A stretch of 64,000 nucleotides of DNA from Gnetum montanum (lineage: Eukaryota; Streptophyta; Gnetopsida; Gnetales; Gnetaceae), in assembly GCA_015680685.1 (NCBI GenBank), contig MNCI01010504.1:442801-506800 (forward strand), given 5' to 3'. Position numbers and translations under genes: made by a program. The notes under the pieces were generated by a model. That model had not been told where the DNA came from, did not search any database, and worked only from the letters and a program-made list of their open reading frames with translations. This document shows positions 33,102 to 44,499 of this stretch, in pieces (the first letter of the stretch is position 1; each line of letters starts with the position of its first letter).

Positions 33102-33780
33102 GGGATGAAATAATGCAATGTCACTGTTTAGAAGGATGGACTTGGTCCTGATCTTGGAACGATGGGTTCATGACACCTTAATCATGCTTTTCACGTAGGA
33201 TTCATTGTGCCTTGGGTCAGTCACCTCATATCCCAATCTCTACGATCCTTTTCTACATTTCGTCTCATCTCACTATTCGTGTAATTGTAGCTCATGTCCC
33301 ATGTAACATAGAATTTTCATCTCATTTCAATGATATTTACATGTGTGTGTTTTGTGGAGTTAGTGTGGATTACCTCTAACCCTTCTAGTACCCACGGACA
33401 CCTTAAGTGTGATTACACAAGGGCACAATAGGTTGAAACCTGCTTTGGGGAGGACCCACTTGTGTGATTTTCTTGTAATCTTCCTTAATTTTCTCACTAG
33501 AACACACAATCTCTTACCCTCGGCTTAATTTTCATAACTTTCTTTCCCATTTATTAACCCTCAAAACTTTAACGTACCAACGTACCATTACATTCCCTTT
33601 TCTTCATAACCGCCAAAGTTTTAATTGTTAAATTCACATTCTTATCATTCAAAGTGCCTCTCGAATTCATGTAATTACCCTTGAATATATTAATCCTTGT
33701 CAATGTCCTCACTTTACACATTAATTTCAAGAAAAATCGTTAAAAATTCGGTCTTTTTCAGGTGTCTCACTATAGTTTGG
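33101..33780 (+). other. Element D: conserved 3' non-coding block
   Basis: Resumes the common family non-coding region after the insert. CCTGCTTTGGGGAGGACCCA with CT following lies at 33439-33460, the same block as A 2061, B 9806 and C 46836. No gene seen. Confidence 0.65.
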
Positions 33781-33871
33781 ACGAGATATCGCTTACGCGA
33801 TATCACGTCCCACGTGATATCGCATACACGATGTACCGTACGTGATATCGCATCCTATTGTCCTATAAATA
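33781..33871 (+). promoter_or_regulatory. Internal U3-like promoter upstream of ORF2 in element D
   Basis: Five GATATC-type motifs (GAGATATCGC, GCGATATCAC, GTGATATCGC, an ACGATGTACCG variant, GTGATATCGC) lie within 75 bp, followed by CCTATAAATAGG with TATAAATA at 33864-33871. This is the same arrangement as in the family LTRs, about 300 bp before ORF2. The following TTTTTTCTCTGTGACTTGCGC resembles the LTR's TTTTTTCCTGTGTCTGCCCGC, so it is probably a U3-R fragment. There is no LTR start (TGATGAG) or polyadenylation signal with it. Confidence 0.6.
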
Positions 33872-34223
33872 GGAACCCTCACCACAACACTTAGCTTCAT
33901 TTGGCATTTACGCTGGGGGAAGTTTTTGAATTTTTTCTCTGTGACTTGCGCTTGAGTAACCCTCCCTTTTTTGCCTATATCTCGCGCGCTGGTACTCCGA
34001 TTTTAATTCCATTTGAACCTGCTTGAACCCGGAGTGTTCAGTTTAGTCGTGGGGTAGAGACACTTGCCGAAAAGTGCCTAAATTTTTTGAAATTTGTCAT
34101 CACCCAAAGGACATCAATTAGGGTAATTAATACTGTGCACTCCCTTTTCCCTACCTTATCAGAAAACTATGCCGTCAGGCGGGTATTCGGGAATATACAA
34201 ATGATGTCCTTCGAAAGGCCTAG

Positions 34224-36145
34224 AATGCTTCTTATGTTGAATTACTAAAGGCGCCAGCTCCAAGAAAGAGCACTGGTGAAGAGTTGGGACTAGATGAAGA
34301 AGATGAAGAACAAATGACTGGATCCCCTACAACTCAACTTGCAGGACCTAGTCAACCTCCAGCCACAGGTCCCAGCCAACAACAAGAAGCAGGACCCAGC
34401 ATAGGTCGGGATCAACTGCCGCCGCAAGACTACAAACCGTCGATGAGCCATCTGAGGGCCATCGCCGAGACAGTTAGTTGGGGAAGTCATGATGACACCA
34501 ATCTCTTCCATGTCATCGATGATGCCAGCCAGCCTACGATTTTAGTAGATCGCACACAGGGTGAGTTGTCAATGCAAACAGGAGGAGGGGAAAGCAGATG
34601 GTCACAACAGATCTCTGGACACGCGACATCTTTTCAAGTGTAATTAGAGACTAGTGAAGGGGCCACTGTGGTGGTCATGCAACACCAAGATGCCACGGGA
34701 GCAGCTGAAGTTGTCGCTGACCACATCAAAGAGTCTTTCAACGTACCTGTTGTGCCACCGGTAGATCTTTCAGGAGCACAAGATGCTCAAACTATTGCTG
34801 GAACCTCAATGACTCCTGCGGATCATGAGGATGTATTGGATAGATTGCTTCAAACAGGACAAGTTTTAACGTCCTTATTTGACATCCCCCAGGATGTAAC
34901 GGCAATTCAGTTAGACCTCATCTCCACAAAGGGGAAGCTGGTCCTATCCAAAGTAAGGGCAGAGCATGCTAAAGCTAAAGTGTAGAAACTACAAGAGCAG
35001 CTCTTGACCTTACAAGCAGCACAACGGGATCCTTTGCGATTGGTTCCCGCAGACCAGCTAGACAATTTTAAAACTGAGCAACTAACAAAACTAATTACAA
35101 AAAATAAGAAGGTGGCAGAGGAAAAGGAGACGGCCACTTGGGATGCCTCCGCAGCAAAGGCGCAAACTCATGCACATCTTAAGGCACTCAAGGCCTTGCA
35201 AGAAGAGAATAAGCAGTTGGTTGCAGATAACCTTCGGTTGACTTCTGTGGAGAAGTAAAAGAATGTTCTTGATGAACACTTTCATCAGCTGCGAGAACAA
35301 TTTATTCGAGTCAACTGAGATGTAAGCCGTTTAGCCAGAGAAAATCGAACCCTCTCAATGGAGGAGGTACGCGCTATCCGAAAAAAATCAGCCATCGAAA
35401 TTAGCGCATGGCAGAATGAGGCTAAACGACACGAGAAGCTGAAGGAGCACTTCCGTGATCAGGTGGGGATGTACAAAAAAATCCTAGAGAAGGAGATCCA
35501 TATGGCCAAAGCTCAAATCAACAACCTCAATGCCCAGCACACTGATTGGGGGGCCATATTGGACACTTATGCCTATGGCCACCAAGCGGAAATTAAGAAC
35601 CGGGAACTACAGATCCAAGACTTAACTGAATACATGGAGTTGGCAAACCTTCGATATGCCAACCTGGCCATGTTAATAGCAGGACACCCGAGATTAGAGC
35701 TTGAGCAGTAGGTAGCTTCCACCCATATCAAATATGAAGCAGAATTTATAGAGCAAAAGAAGTTGGCTGAAAATTAGATGTCGCAAATTCTGAACTCGTG
35801 GTGGTAAAAGAAAGCTACCAGGGATAGAAAGATGTGGCAACCGACTTGGCTCGACAGCTAATAGAACTTCATGAATACAAAGATAAAGCCAGAGCCTATG
35901 AAGAGGAACGATGGGTGTTTGCAGCATGGTACGTCAAAGCTAATCAGATGTTCCTGCAACTACCCTGTCCATGGGAAGTGCCGACTCCATCAAACATCGG
36001 AGCATCAGCATGGATGGCACAAGACCCTCGGACCGAAGAGGAGAAGCTCCAGGCTATTCTTCAACATCATCAACCTTCAAAGCTTGAAGCACGTGACAAA
36101 GGGAAATCACCCATGGAGGAGCCACTGCCACCAGGAACTACATGA
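34224..36145 (+). pseudogene. ORF2 of element D: coiled-coil accessory protein
   Basis: One frame stays open from 34224 to about 35777 apart from five single stops (near 34641, 34983, 35256, 35318 and 35709), and a shifted frame continues from 35834 to 36145; together about 640 codons. The first codons are acidic (LDEEDEEQMTG), then Pro/Gln/Gly-rich (GPSQPPATGPSQQQEAGPS). From about 34680 to 35900 it is rich in A, E, K, L, Q with heptad-like spacing, a predicted long coiled coil. It ends KGKSPMEEPLPPGTT. It aligns with B's ORF2 from MSHL (34443). Its position, after the conserved block and before the polypurine tract, is that of Athila second ORFs. No enzyme motif, signal peptide or clear membrane span is visible; function unknown. 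The low number of breaks compared with B suggests selection until recently. Confidence 0.6.
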
Positions 36146-36298
36146 GTTCCACATTTTTGTAGTTGTAGCATTTTTTCTCTATGTTGTGTCTTCCCACACT
36201 ACGGCATTAGTCCATTTTTTTCAGTTAATAATCCCATACCTATCCACTGTGTAATCACTGAAGCTTGTTCTCCTTGTAACTCGAGGATGAGTTTTTAT

Positions 36299-36313
36299 TC
36301 AGTCGTGGGGGTA
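36299..36313 (+). promoter_or_regulatory. 3' polypurine tract of element D
   Basis: TCAGTCGTGGGGGTA directly before the 3' LTR start at 36314. Confidence 0.8.
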
Positions 36314-37331
36314 TGATGAGACGTGGTTCGCATAGGCCGTGATATCACGTACGCGATATCGCAGCTGACACGATATCACATCCCCCACAATATCGCGTAC
36401 ACAATATCGCATCTTTTCCTACGATATCATGTACGCAATATCGCAGTCCGTCGTCATGTCTATAAATAAGAGGCAGCTCTCCCTTATTCGGGATCCTAGT
36501 TTTAGAGTAGCGAAGCTCTAGCAGTTTGATCCCTCTAGAGTTAGATTTTTTTTCTGTGTCTACCCGCAGTTTGATGAATGTAATTGTACGGTGTCTTTAT
36601 TTGAGTATGCCGTACTTGGACACGCACATGACTGGCAATAAAGATCGAGATTACTTCATCATTGCAGCATTCACTTAGTTTATTTATTTGTTATTTATTT
36701 AATTTTATTTATTGCTTTCATAGCGTGGTGTAAGTACGACTTGACTACGAGCATCTACGGGTGTGTACGGCTAGTTAAGGAATCGGTTACTCATCACGAT
36801 TAGTCTCTCACCGTTAAACTCCTAGAAGTGGAACGAGTACGACTTGGTTACAAGCATTTAAGTGTGACTTCTAGGTAGCCCAGTAGTGTAGCTAGGATCT
36901 ACGCTTGGTAACCCAGTGGCGTATTTGGGGTCTACGCTTGGTAATCCCAGTGGCATACCTAGGCCTACGCTTGGTAGTCCCAGTGGTAGTCATGCACGAG
37001 GTCCAAGATGTGTATGGTTGATCAAGGAATCGGTTGCTCATCGCACTTAGGCTAGATTAGACTCTCTTACCCTTTCCCTCTTAGCTTAGCTTAGTTATTA
37101 TTATTTTCCACTGCCATCAGGAGTAGCATTAGGTTAGAACACATCATACACCTCATCTAGACTAAACCATACGTGACATATGCAAAAATAGTCTAGGTGG
37201 GAAGACAGCGAATTGCGACCTAAGGGTAACTATCTAGGTGCCACAACTAGTCCATCTATGGAGTTCGACTAGATCGCGTGTGGAACGCTCGTTTCGTATG
37301 GTTGAGTGTAGGGGTACCTCGCCACTCATCA
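36314..37331 (+). repeat. 3' LTR of element D
   Basis: 1018 bp, TGATGAG...CTCATCA. It matches the 5' LTR but has one extra GATATC-containing unit of about 36 bp (about 36413-36448) before the TATA box (36461-36468). Many CpG sites of the palindromes are changed (for instance ACAATATCGC for GCGATATCGC). Confidence 0.9.
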
Positions 37332-39921
37332 TATTTGAATTTGATTATAGCCATTATACCCATCTAGAAAATTGTAATACTTATGTCTTACATTGGTGTC
37401 CAATACCTAATCCATAAATAGAAAGAGAAAATGATATTTAAAAGTAACCATGTTAAATAGCCTAAAATCTATGCAAACTCTCCATTTTCCTTCCTTCTTT
37501 GGTATAATGAAAAGTGGGTTCACTCACTAGCTATTTTACATAGGATAAATGAATCCAACCTTGAGGAATTTCTCTTCCTTTTTTTAATAACTTATTTTAA
37601 TTTTGGATTCAATCTTCTTTATCATTGTCTCTTGGGCTTGATAACAAAGTTTTTGTAGATCCAATGATAGTATATGCATTGATCTGTCCCTGCTATCTCA
37701 TCATATGATCAAGTAAAGGTTGTTGACCATTTTTTAACTACCTCTAGAATATTCTCTCTCTTTTTCTTCATGAGATGGACAATAATAATTAACTATTTTT
37801 CATTTCTTAAGTACACATATTCTAATGATTCTAGTAATGTTTTAAGTTCCAATGAATCTAGTTTAGAGGTGTCAAAAAATTCCAACTTTCCCCAATATGT
37901 TTTAAATTCTCTTTTATTTTTTGAATCTAAGAGTTGACATCTAAATTACTTCATTTCATTCATCTTCTCTATGTATGAACTCATGAGTATATCTAATAGT
38001 TTCATGCATATTATTAAAGTGAAGTTATTGTCTATGTTTACCTACTGGGTGTCTTCTTATTTGGTGGTTGCTTCATATAGGCACCTTTGAATACTTGATG
38101 ATTTGACATATGTCTTACATTCCAAGATAGTTCTTCTTATAATAGTCCATATCTTCTACATGGGATTGCACCCTGTGTCACTGTACATAATGCATGGAAC
38201 CTTCCTCTTCTCTATCTTGTCAAATTCATTTTTCTTAAATATTTTCAAGGAGAGGTCTCTAATTTCTAACTTAATTCCTTGGAGATTTTCAAGAAGGAGC
38301 CATCACAATAATGATTAGGATGTACCATTGTAATTTTCCATGTGAATCATTAAGAAATCTTCCAGATATGATCACCCACTAATAGTAATCAAAATGTCCT
38401 TTATCAATTCGAACGGAATAGTAATAGATTGATGTGCAAGCTCTAACATGATATTATATTTCTTAAGTAGATGTAGGTTCCAAGTTTTTTATATTTCTTG
38501 GAAAATCAAATTCGTTCTAAAACCTAAGTCTAACACAGCTTTGATTGTCTCATTTCCTCCAATTTGAAAATAGATTAGGGGAATTCTAGGATCCTTTCTT
38601 TCCTAGGAAGATATTCTACCTTTATCCAATCTGTAACCAAATGGGTTAGCATGAAATTTTGGATGTTTTAAACTTTTTAGTTTGAAGGTGGCTTGGTAGG
38701 CATTCCTTGGATAACTTAAAAAGATTCTATAGCCATGGATTCCTACAATGCTTTTGGTGTATTGTTATACCAAAAGAATGAATTCTTTTGAGTTTATCCT
38801 TAGAATCAATTGAATTATCATCCACTTGTAAATTTAAGACTCTAGTACCATTTCATTGTTGAGGCTGTGGAGGTAATTTTTCTTTCATAGGTGGTGCAAG
38901 TAGCAAATGTGTGGAGGTATATAGTACATGGTGTTATGAGTGGTAAGGAGTATATGTCAACGGAGACTTGGCTCGTGGAGTAGTAGGTCCATGATATTCA
39001 ACAAAATAGTAATGATGGGAAGATGTATAAATAGTAAAGCCACTTGATAACGCTATTGATAGTAATCTTGAGGCTAAGGTGGCATTCCACTTGGGTAGTA
39101 TTATTGTTGATGGAATTTCTACCTATAGTTTCCTTAAGTATAAGAAATCCTCTTCACTGCTTACCTATTGATGAATTTTGAGTTTAAGGCATACATCCTA
39201 AACTCATGCAAGTATGAAGAAATTGGGCAACAACCCTTTGGATGTTTGTATTAGCATATGTCACACACTTTATCATCTAAATGAAAGTCCAAAATCTCTT
39301 CTTCTATTGCAACCTTATCTTTTTAATAAAAATAATTCTTCTCCACATCCTTCTTTCTACTTCTATATCTATCCTTGAATCTTCCTTGTTCAATTTTTTC
39401 CTTCATGATCTTTAGTGTTGTTTGGAACTTCTCATTAAGAGAGTCCCACATCTTATTTAGCTTAGCCAAAATTTTAGTAATGGACGTTTGGATTGGCAAG
39501 TTCTTTCTCTTCACAATCTTCTCTAATGGTGCTTCCTCCTCTGGCTCATAAAGATGTATCTCATTTTTGTAGATGGAGGAATTTTGATTGTATTCTTTTA
39601 CACTTTCTCTTTTCTTTTACTCTTCTTCTTTCTTCACTACATAATTAATGAGCTCTAGATCTAATGGACCCTGATTTCGAATAATCTTCCTTGGGCATAG
39701 ACTCCAAAAGTCTCTCTAGTCTTTTTTTTTTTATTTTTTCTTTAAGCTCATCTATGATATGATAAAGCTACTCTCACTGAGAGAAATGATGGACTGGGCA
39801 TCGATTTAGCAAAGAAAAATATCTTCTAGGACTACATCAAGGAATTCATGGTTACCTTATTTTTACCCCTAAATATATTCCTCAAGTTGGATACCTTGGA
39901 GTATATTTGATACTTATCATT
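37332..39921 (-). pseudogene. pol: Element E (part 2 of 3): RT N-terminus, protease and gag C-terminus, minus strand
   Basis: On the minus strand, from high to low coordinates: gag DKYQIYSKVSNLRN (about 39915-39880); a Lys-rich helical part ending with MKRKNLPIQTSITK...MWDSLNEKFQTTLKI (39514-39400); a zinc-knuckle remnant CDIC-stop-YKHPKGCC (about 39270-39230); the proline-rich tail; the protease with AVLDLGFRTNLIF (about 38530), where catalytic Asp is kept but its neighbours have changed; the linker; and RT from VGFIYP (about 37560) to DGYNGYNQIQI (37332). RT continues at 27733 beyond D. Stops are frequent. Confidence 0.75.
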
Positions 39922-40751
39922 TGATGGGTCGTGATATCGGGACCGTGATATCGAATCCACGATTTCGGATCTGCGATATCAAGTCTATGATATCGAAGCC
40001 TACCAAGCGATATCGAACACCCAATGTTGGAACCTGTCTCATTGCCCATAAATAAGAGACTGGGACACTTGGTTTGGTAGTTAGTTTCTTAGTCCCTTAC
40101 CCAAACTCTTGCAGTTTTTCCTTTTCAAAGTTAGAATTATTTCTGAGTGCCTACAATAGGAGTCATAAAGTGAATGGATCTTTATTCGAGCATTGTGTAC
40201 CTAAGCACACCATATGTCTAGAAATAAAGATGAACTTTGTGATAAACCTTGCAACATTCAGAATAGCTTATTTGTTGCATTTAATGTTATTTACAGTTAT
40301 TTCACACTTTCATTAGTTAATTAATGTTGTTTCTATAGAGTTATTAATTTTCAACAAGTAAGCACACTCAATATGACCACTTCAAGCATATGTGGAACAC
40401 TTGGTAACCTAGTAATGACTAGCATTTTGTAATCCTAGTAGTGGAACAGATGCTGGTGTTAGGACTAGTTAAAGCATAGTTGATTAGCTAAATTAAATTA
40501 GCTACTCACTCATTTCACTTCTCCATTTTAAGCACCAGGAACATAAAACATAAAAACCATCAAAATCACATACCTCAAGTTTACTTAACCATACAATCAT
40601 GTCGTACAAGTAATCTTGGGAAGACAATGATTGCATAACCCATCCTTGTTCTATGAAGGCACATAAGCACTTAGTTCCTGGAGTTCAACTGGATTGTGTG
40701 TGAATGCTCGTATTTGTATGGTTGGGCGTAGGGGTACCTTGCCACTCATCA
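39922..40751 (+). repeat. 5' LTR of element C
   Basis: 830 bp, TGATGGG...CTCATCA. The U3 has about six GATATC motifs (39934-40012) spaced roughly 13-20 bp, with GATATCGAA/GATATCGGG rather than GATATCGC sides. The TATA position reads CATAAATAAGAGA (from 40047). AATAAAGATGAAC is at about 40223. Confidence 0.9.
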
Positions 40752-40752
40752 T

Positions 40753-40770
40753 TGGCATCGTTGCTGGGGA
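40753..40770 (+). promoter_or_regulatory. Primer-binding site of element C (tRNA-Asp type)
   Basis: TGGCATCGTTGCTGGGGA, one base after the LTR; three transitions from the tRNA-Asp complement. Confidence 0.8.
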
Positions 40771-40938
40771 CATTTTTTTTTTGTGTGCTAATTCGAACTT
40801 AGAAAATCCTTCCATCATTGGAACGAACCCTTAGGATTAGTTATTCCACAATCATCGAAAAAGAGAGTATTGCACACTGAATAATCAAGCATATCTCCTT
40901 CTTCTTATGAGAGTGTTTCACCACCTAGGTCTGACATA

Positions 40939-42610
40939 ATGAACAATCAAAGGCGGAGTGTACAGGATAATTTGCCAGTACCCCAACAGTTTCTCTTGGA
41001 ATACATTCATCCTAATGAGTATGTACCAGACTTTACCTTTATCCTCCACCAAGATGAAAAACTGCGTTGGCATGATTTAGAAGGTAACATAGTGTTACCT
41101 CCCGATCGCTCAATCCCAACCATGCTTCTTTGTGCTCTAACACAAATTGGTATGTAGCGCTTATAATCGGAGTACATTGTGCATGAACAAGATTTAAGAG
41201 ATTATCGACCCACGGAAGCACAACGTCAAAGGGACCTACAATAGGAGAGACATTACAAACCTATGAAGGAAAAATCTAAGAATGACCTTGTTGGAATCCT
41301 AACGGAGGAAGTGACAAACATTGTCACAGTGCCAGTCCTCCTTCCTCTTCACCTTCATCATCTCATTCACCCTCTCCTTTGGGATCTAAACACAATCGCA
41401 AGGGACAAGACCATGAGGATAATGGTAGCCAAAATATAGATCATAGACAAAATAGTTGAGAAAGGGAACAAGGGCAATCCAGAGAAACACATCACAAAAG
41501 AAGGAAGAGTAGGGAATAGCATAGGTATCATAGACGCCATAGACAATACGATCACAATGAAGCCTTACTTGCCACCCAAAGTATGTTAGATATAACAGAG
41601 GCTGTTAGGATTCCAACAAGACACCAGAAGGATAGTAGGATCAAGAGACTAGACATGAACAACATCCCACAATTTGAAGGGGGATACAATGTTGATCCTC
41701 AAAACCATCTACAAGCATTTCATGATTCATGTGCCTTGCAAAATATAGAAAATAAGTGGTTAAAACTAAAGTTCTTTCCATGGACACTGATCAAGGAAGC
41801 AAAAAGTTGGCACCAATCCTTAGAACCAGAATCCATTCATCGATGGACTACCATGTTGGAGCTATTCGACGATAAGTACCAGATGTACTCCCAAGTGTCC
41901 AACCTATGTAAGCAAATCCAAGAATGAAAACAAGGAAGACACAAACCCTTGGATGATCCCATGGGCTGATATTATGCATTATTACATCATTGCCCTGGTC
42001 ATGGTTACTCACAGAGGGAAAAACTATGCCATCTTGTAGACGAGCTTAGGTATGAGATGCAAAGAACCCTTAGAACTTATGCCCAAGGAAGGCTATCTAA
42101 GCTTAGAGCACATCCAATACAAAGATTGTTGGAGCAAGTTGCCCAGGAGGAAGGTGAGTTAAGGAAAAGAGAAAGTATAGAGGAATACAACAAAGATCCT
42201 TCCCTTCAAAAGAAGCAAGTTAGATTTTGTGAAGATGAAGAAGAGTCACCACTTGAAGAGATGATGAATAGAAAGACTTTGCCCATTCAAAAATTTGCAT
42301 CAAAAACATCAGCAAAGGTAGCTAAAATGTGGAATTACCTAGATAATAAATTTCAAACCATTCTAAAAATAGTAAAGGAGTCTACAGAGTAGGGTAGTGA
42401 TCAAGAGAAAAGTAAAAAGAAAGAAACTGAATATGCACGTAACAAAGGTAAGGGCAAAGTTTCCATCATTGAGGTTGTAGATTTAGACACAAAAAATGAT
42501 GGTGGATGTGAGATATGCCAATATGGCCATCCTATAGGATGTTGCCTAGTAGTCTCACATCTGCAAGAGTCTATGGTGTATGCACTAAACCCACAATTAA
42601 ACAGATGGTA
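40939..42610 (+). pseudogene. gag: Gag of element C
   Basis: Starts at ATG 40939 (MNNQRRSVQDNLPVPQQF); the N-terminal GNIVLPPDRSIPTMLL (about 41083) is shared with H. A stop at 41155 and a frameshift separate it from the core: TEAVRIPTRHQKDSRIKRLD and NNIPQFEGGYNVDPQNHLQ (about 41598-41720), then LKFFPWTLIKEAKSWHQSLE, ending DKYQMYSQVSNL. A third stretch (42057-42392) is Lys/Glu-rich and helical. The knuckle CEICQYGHPIGCC is at about 42508. The Pro/Tyr-rich tail seen in B and D is missing after about 42605. Confidence 0.75.
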
Positions 42611-42700
42611 AACACCCCAAAGGTTACAAAGGCATCTAGTGGTTGACAATTGACAGATATACAAAGGCATCCAGTGGTTGACAATTGACCAAGAGAGTAA
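42605..42700 (+). repeat. 35-bp tandem duplication at the protease deletion junction of element C
   Basis: AAAGGCATCTAGTGGTTGAC and the following AATTGACAGATATAC occur twice in tandem (about 42628-42690; second copy with CCAGTGG). By comparison with B, about 1.2 kb covering the gag tail and protease (B about 4440-5640) is missing at this place. Confidence 0.7.
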
Positions 42701-44340
42701 TTCAACTATATGCATGGAATCAACTGAAAGCTTGACTTGCACCTACATCAATAGCATAGATACATTAGAGAAAGTCCATCACCAAATTCCAAGTCCTAAC
42801 ATTGAAAATATCAACTAGGGGAAGTTGAAAATCCTTGATGAGATTAAGCAAGAGCCCCTTGAATTAAAATTGTTGCCCACCAATATGGAATATACATTTC
42901 TCAAGAATAGAAAATTGGTAATCATAAATGCTAAGCTTGCTACTCAATTAAAAGGAAAATTACTGAAAATGGTAAATAAATGGTTGAAATCCTTTGCTTG
43001 GTCATATCCCAAATTAACTAGAATAGATCCTAGGATATTTCAACATAGAATTTACACTGACCCCTCCATGAAGCCTTAATGACAACCACAAAGATGACTA
43101 AACCCAAAGCTTAAGCAAGTCGTTAAAGAAGAAATTAAACAACTTCTAAAAGTCAGGTTCATCTACCCCATTGCTGATAGTGAATGGGTTAGTCCATTAG
43201 TCATTTTGCCTAAAAATGGAGGTAAATGGAGGATGTGTATAGACTTTAGGCTACTAAACAAGGCAACATTTAAAGACCATTTCCCATTGCCATTCATAAA
43301 CCAAGTCTTAGATACCATTGCAGAGCATTGCTACTATAGTTTTTTGGATGGTTATAGTGCATACAATCAAATTAAAATAACACCATAATACCAAGCCAAT
43401 TCATAAGTCCTTGGGGGACATTCACATATAGGTAGATGTCACTTGGCTTGTGTAATGCCCTAGCAACATTTCAACATCTGATTCTAAGTATATTTCAGTA
43501 GCAAATAGGGAATGGTGTGGAGGTCTTTATGGACAATTTCTCCACCTACGAAGTGGACTTTGAACAAGCATTGGACCAATTAAAGCAAGTACTAAAATAA
43601 TGTGTAGAAACCAACTTAAGGCTCAATTGGCAACAAGGCCATTTAATGGTCCAAGAAGGCGTCATGTTAGGGCATAATATTTCACAAACAAGGATAGAGG
43701 TAGATCCCGAAAAGATCAAAGACATCCAAGGAATCACTTGTCAACCTGAAACTATAAAACGTATCCGATCATTCCTTGGACATGCTAGCTATTATAGATG
43801 CTTCATCAAGAACTTTTCAAAGGTTGTAAAACCATTGGTAGAATTAATGAAGAAGGACATACCCTTTGAATGGACCAAGGAATGTGAACTAGCTTTCCAA
43901 ACCTTGAAGCAAAAGTTCATAGAAACACCTATTCTACAAGCTTCTAACTATTCCAAATCATTCCACATAATGACTGACACATCCAACTTCACTTTAGGAG
44001 TTGTACTTACACAATTAGATGACCAAAAATGACCCTATTACATTCATTATGGAAGTCAAAGTATTGCTAGTGCAAAACTCAACTACACCACAACAAAAAA
44101 AGAGTTAATGGCTATGGTGTTTGCACTAGAAAAATTTAGGCACTATGTATTAGGCTATAAGATATTTATATACACAAATTATAGTGCAATCTGGTTTCTG
44201 ATGAATAAACCAACAGTGAGCCCTCGCATCATATGGTAGCTCATGATCTTACAAGAGTTTGACCTTACAATCATCGATCATAAAGGCACCAAAAATGTTG
44301 TTGCTGATCATTTATCTTAGTTACAATGGAACAACAAAGA
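42700..44340 (+). pseudogene. pol: Reverse transcriptase and RNase H of element C
   Basis: The linker (42825-43079) reads LLPTNMEYTFLKNRK and SFAWSYPKLTRIDPRIFQHR. The RT N-terminus (43206-43388) reads NGGKWRMCIDFRLLNKATFKD and SFLDGYSAYNQIKITP. The catalytic motif is FMDN (43526-43537) instead of FMDD, a loss of one of the two catalytic Asp residues. The next open stretch (43646-44032) covers the thumb and connection (VDPEKIKDIQGIT, FLGHASYYRCFIKNFSK) and the start of RNase H (MTDTSNFTLGVVLTQ, Asp retained). RNase H continues with stops to about 44340. Confidence 0.8.
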
Positions 44341-44499
44341 GGACGAATATCCAGTCTTTGATTGCTTCCTTGATAAACTCCTCTTTGCAGGTATAGTAAA
44401 CAATCAATTAACCACATAGAAAAATTGCTATAGTAGCATTCCTACCTATCTTCTCACACAAGAAATACCATAAGGGTTGGACATTAAAAGGAAACAACA

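Larger units (their letters stand above)
27734..37331 (+). mobile_element. Element D: Athila-like element with gag and ORF2 but no pol
   Basis: 9598 bp from TGATGAG to CTCATCA, inserted in the RT of E. Flanking bases are GATTT (27729-27733) and TATTT (37332-37336). E's uninterrupted sequence, by comparison with B, would have GATTT, so the right copy carries one change. The order is 5' LTR, tRNA-Asp PBS, gag, a T-rich tract directly after gag with no protease, RT or integrase, an unusual insert (31390-33000), the conserved block, a U3-like internal promoter, ORF2, polypurine tract and 3' LTR. Without pol it would depend on enzymes from a related element. Elements with LTRs and only gag (TR-GAG type) are known from plants. 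Confidence 0.88.
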
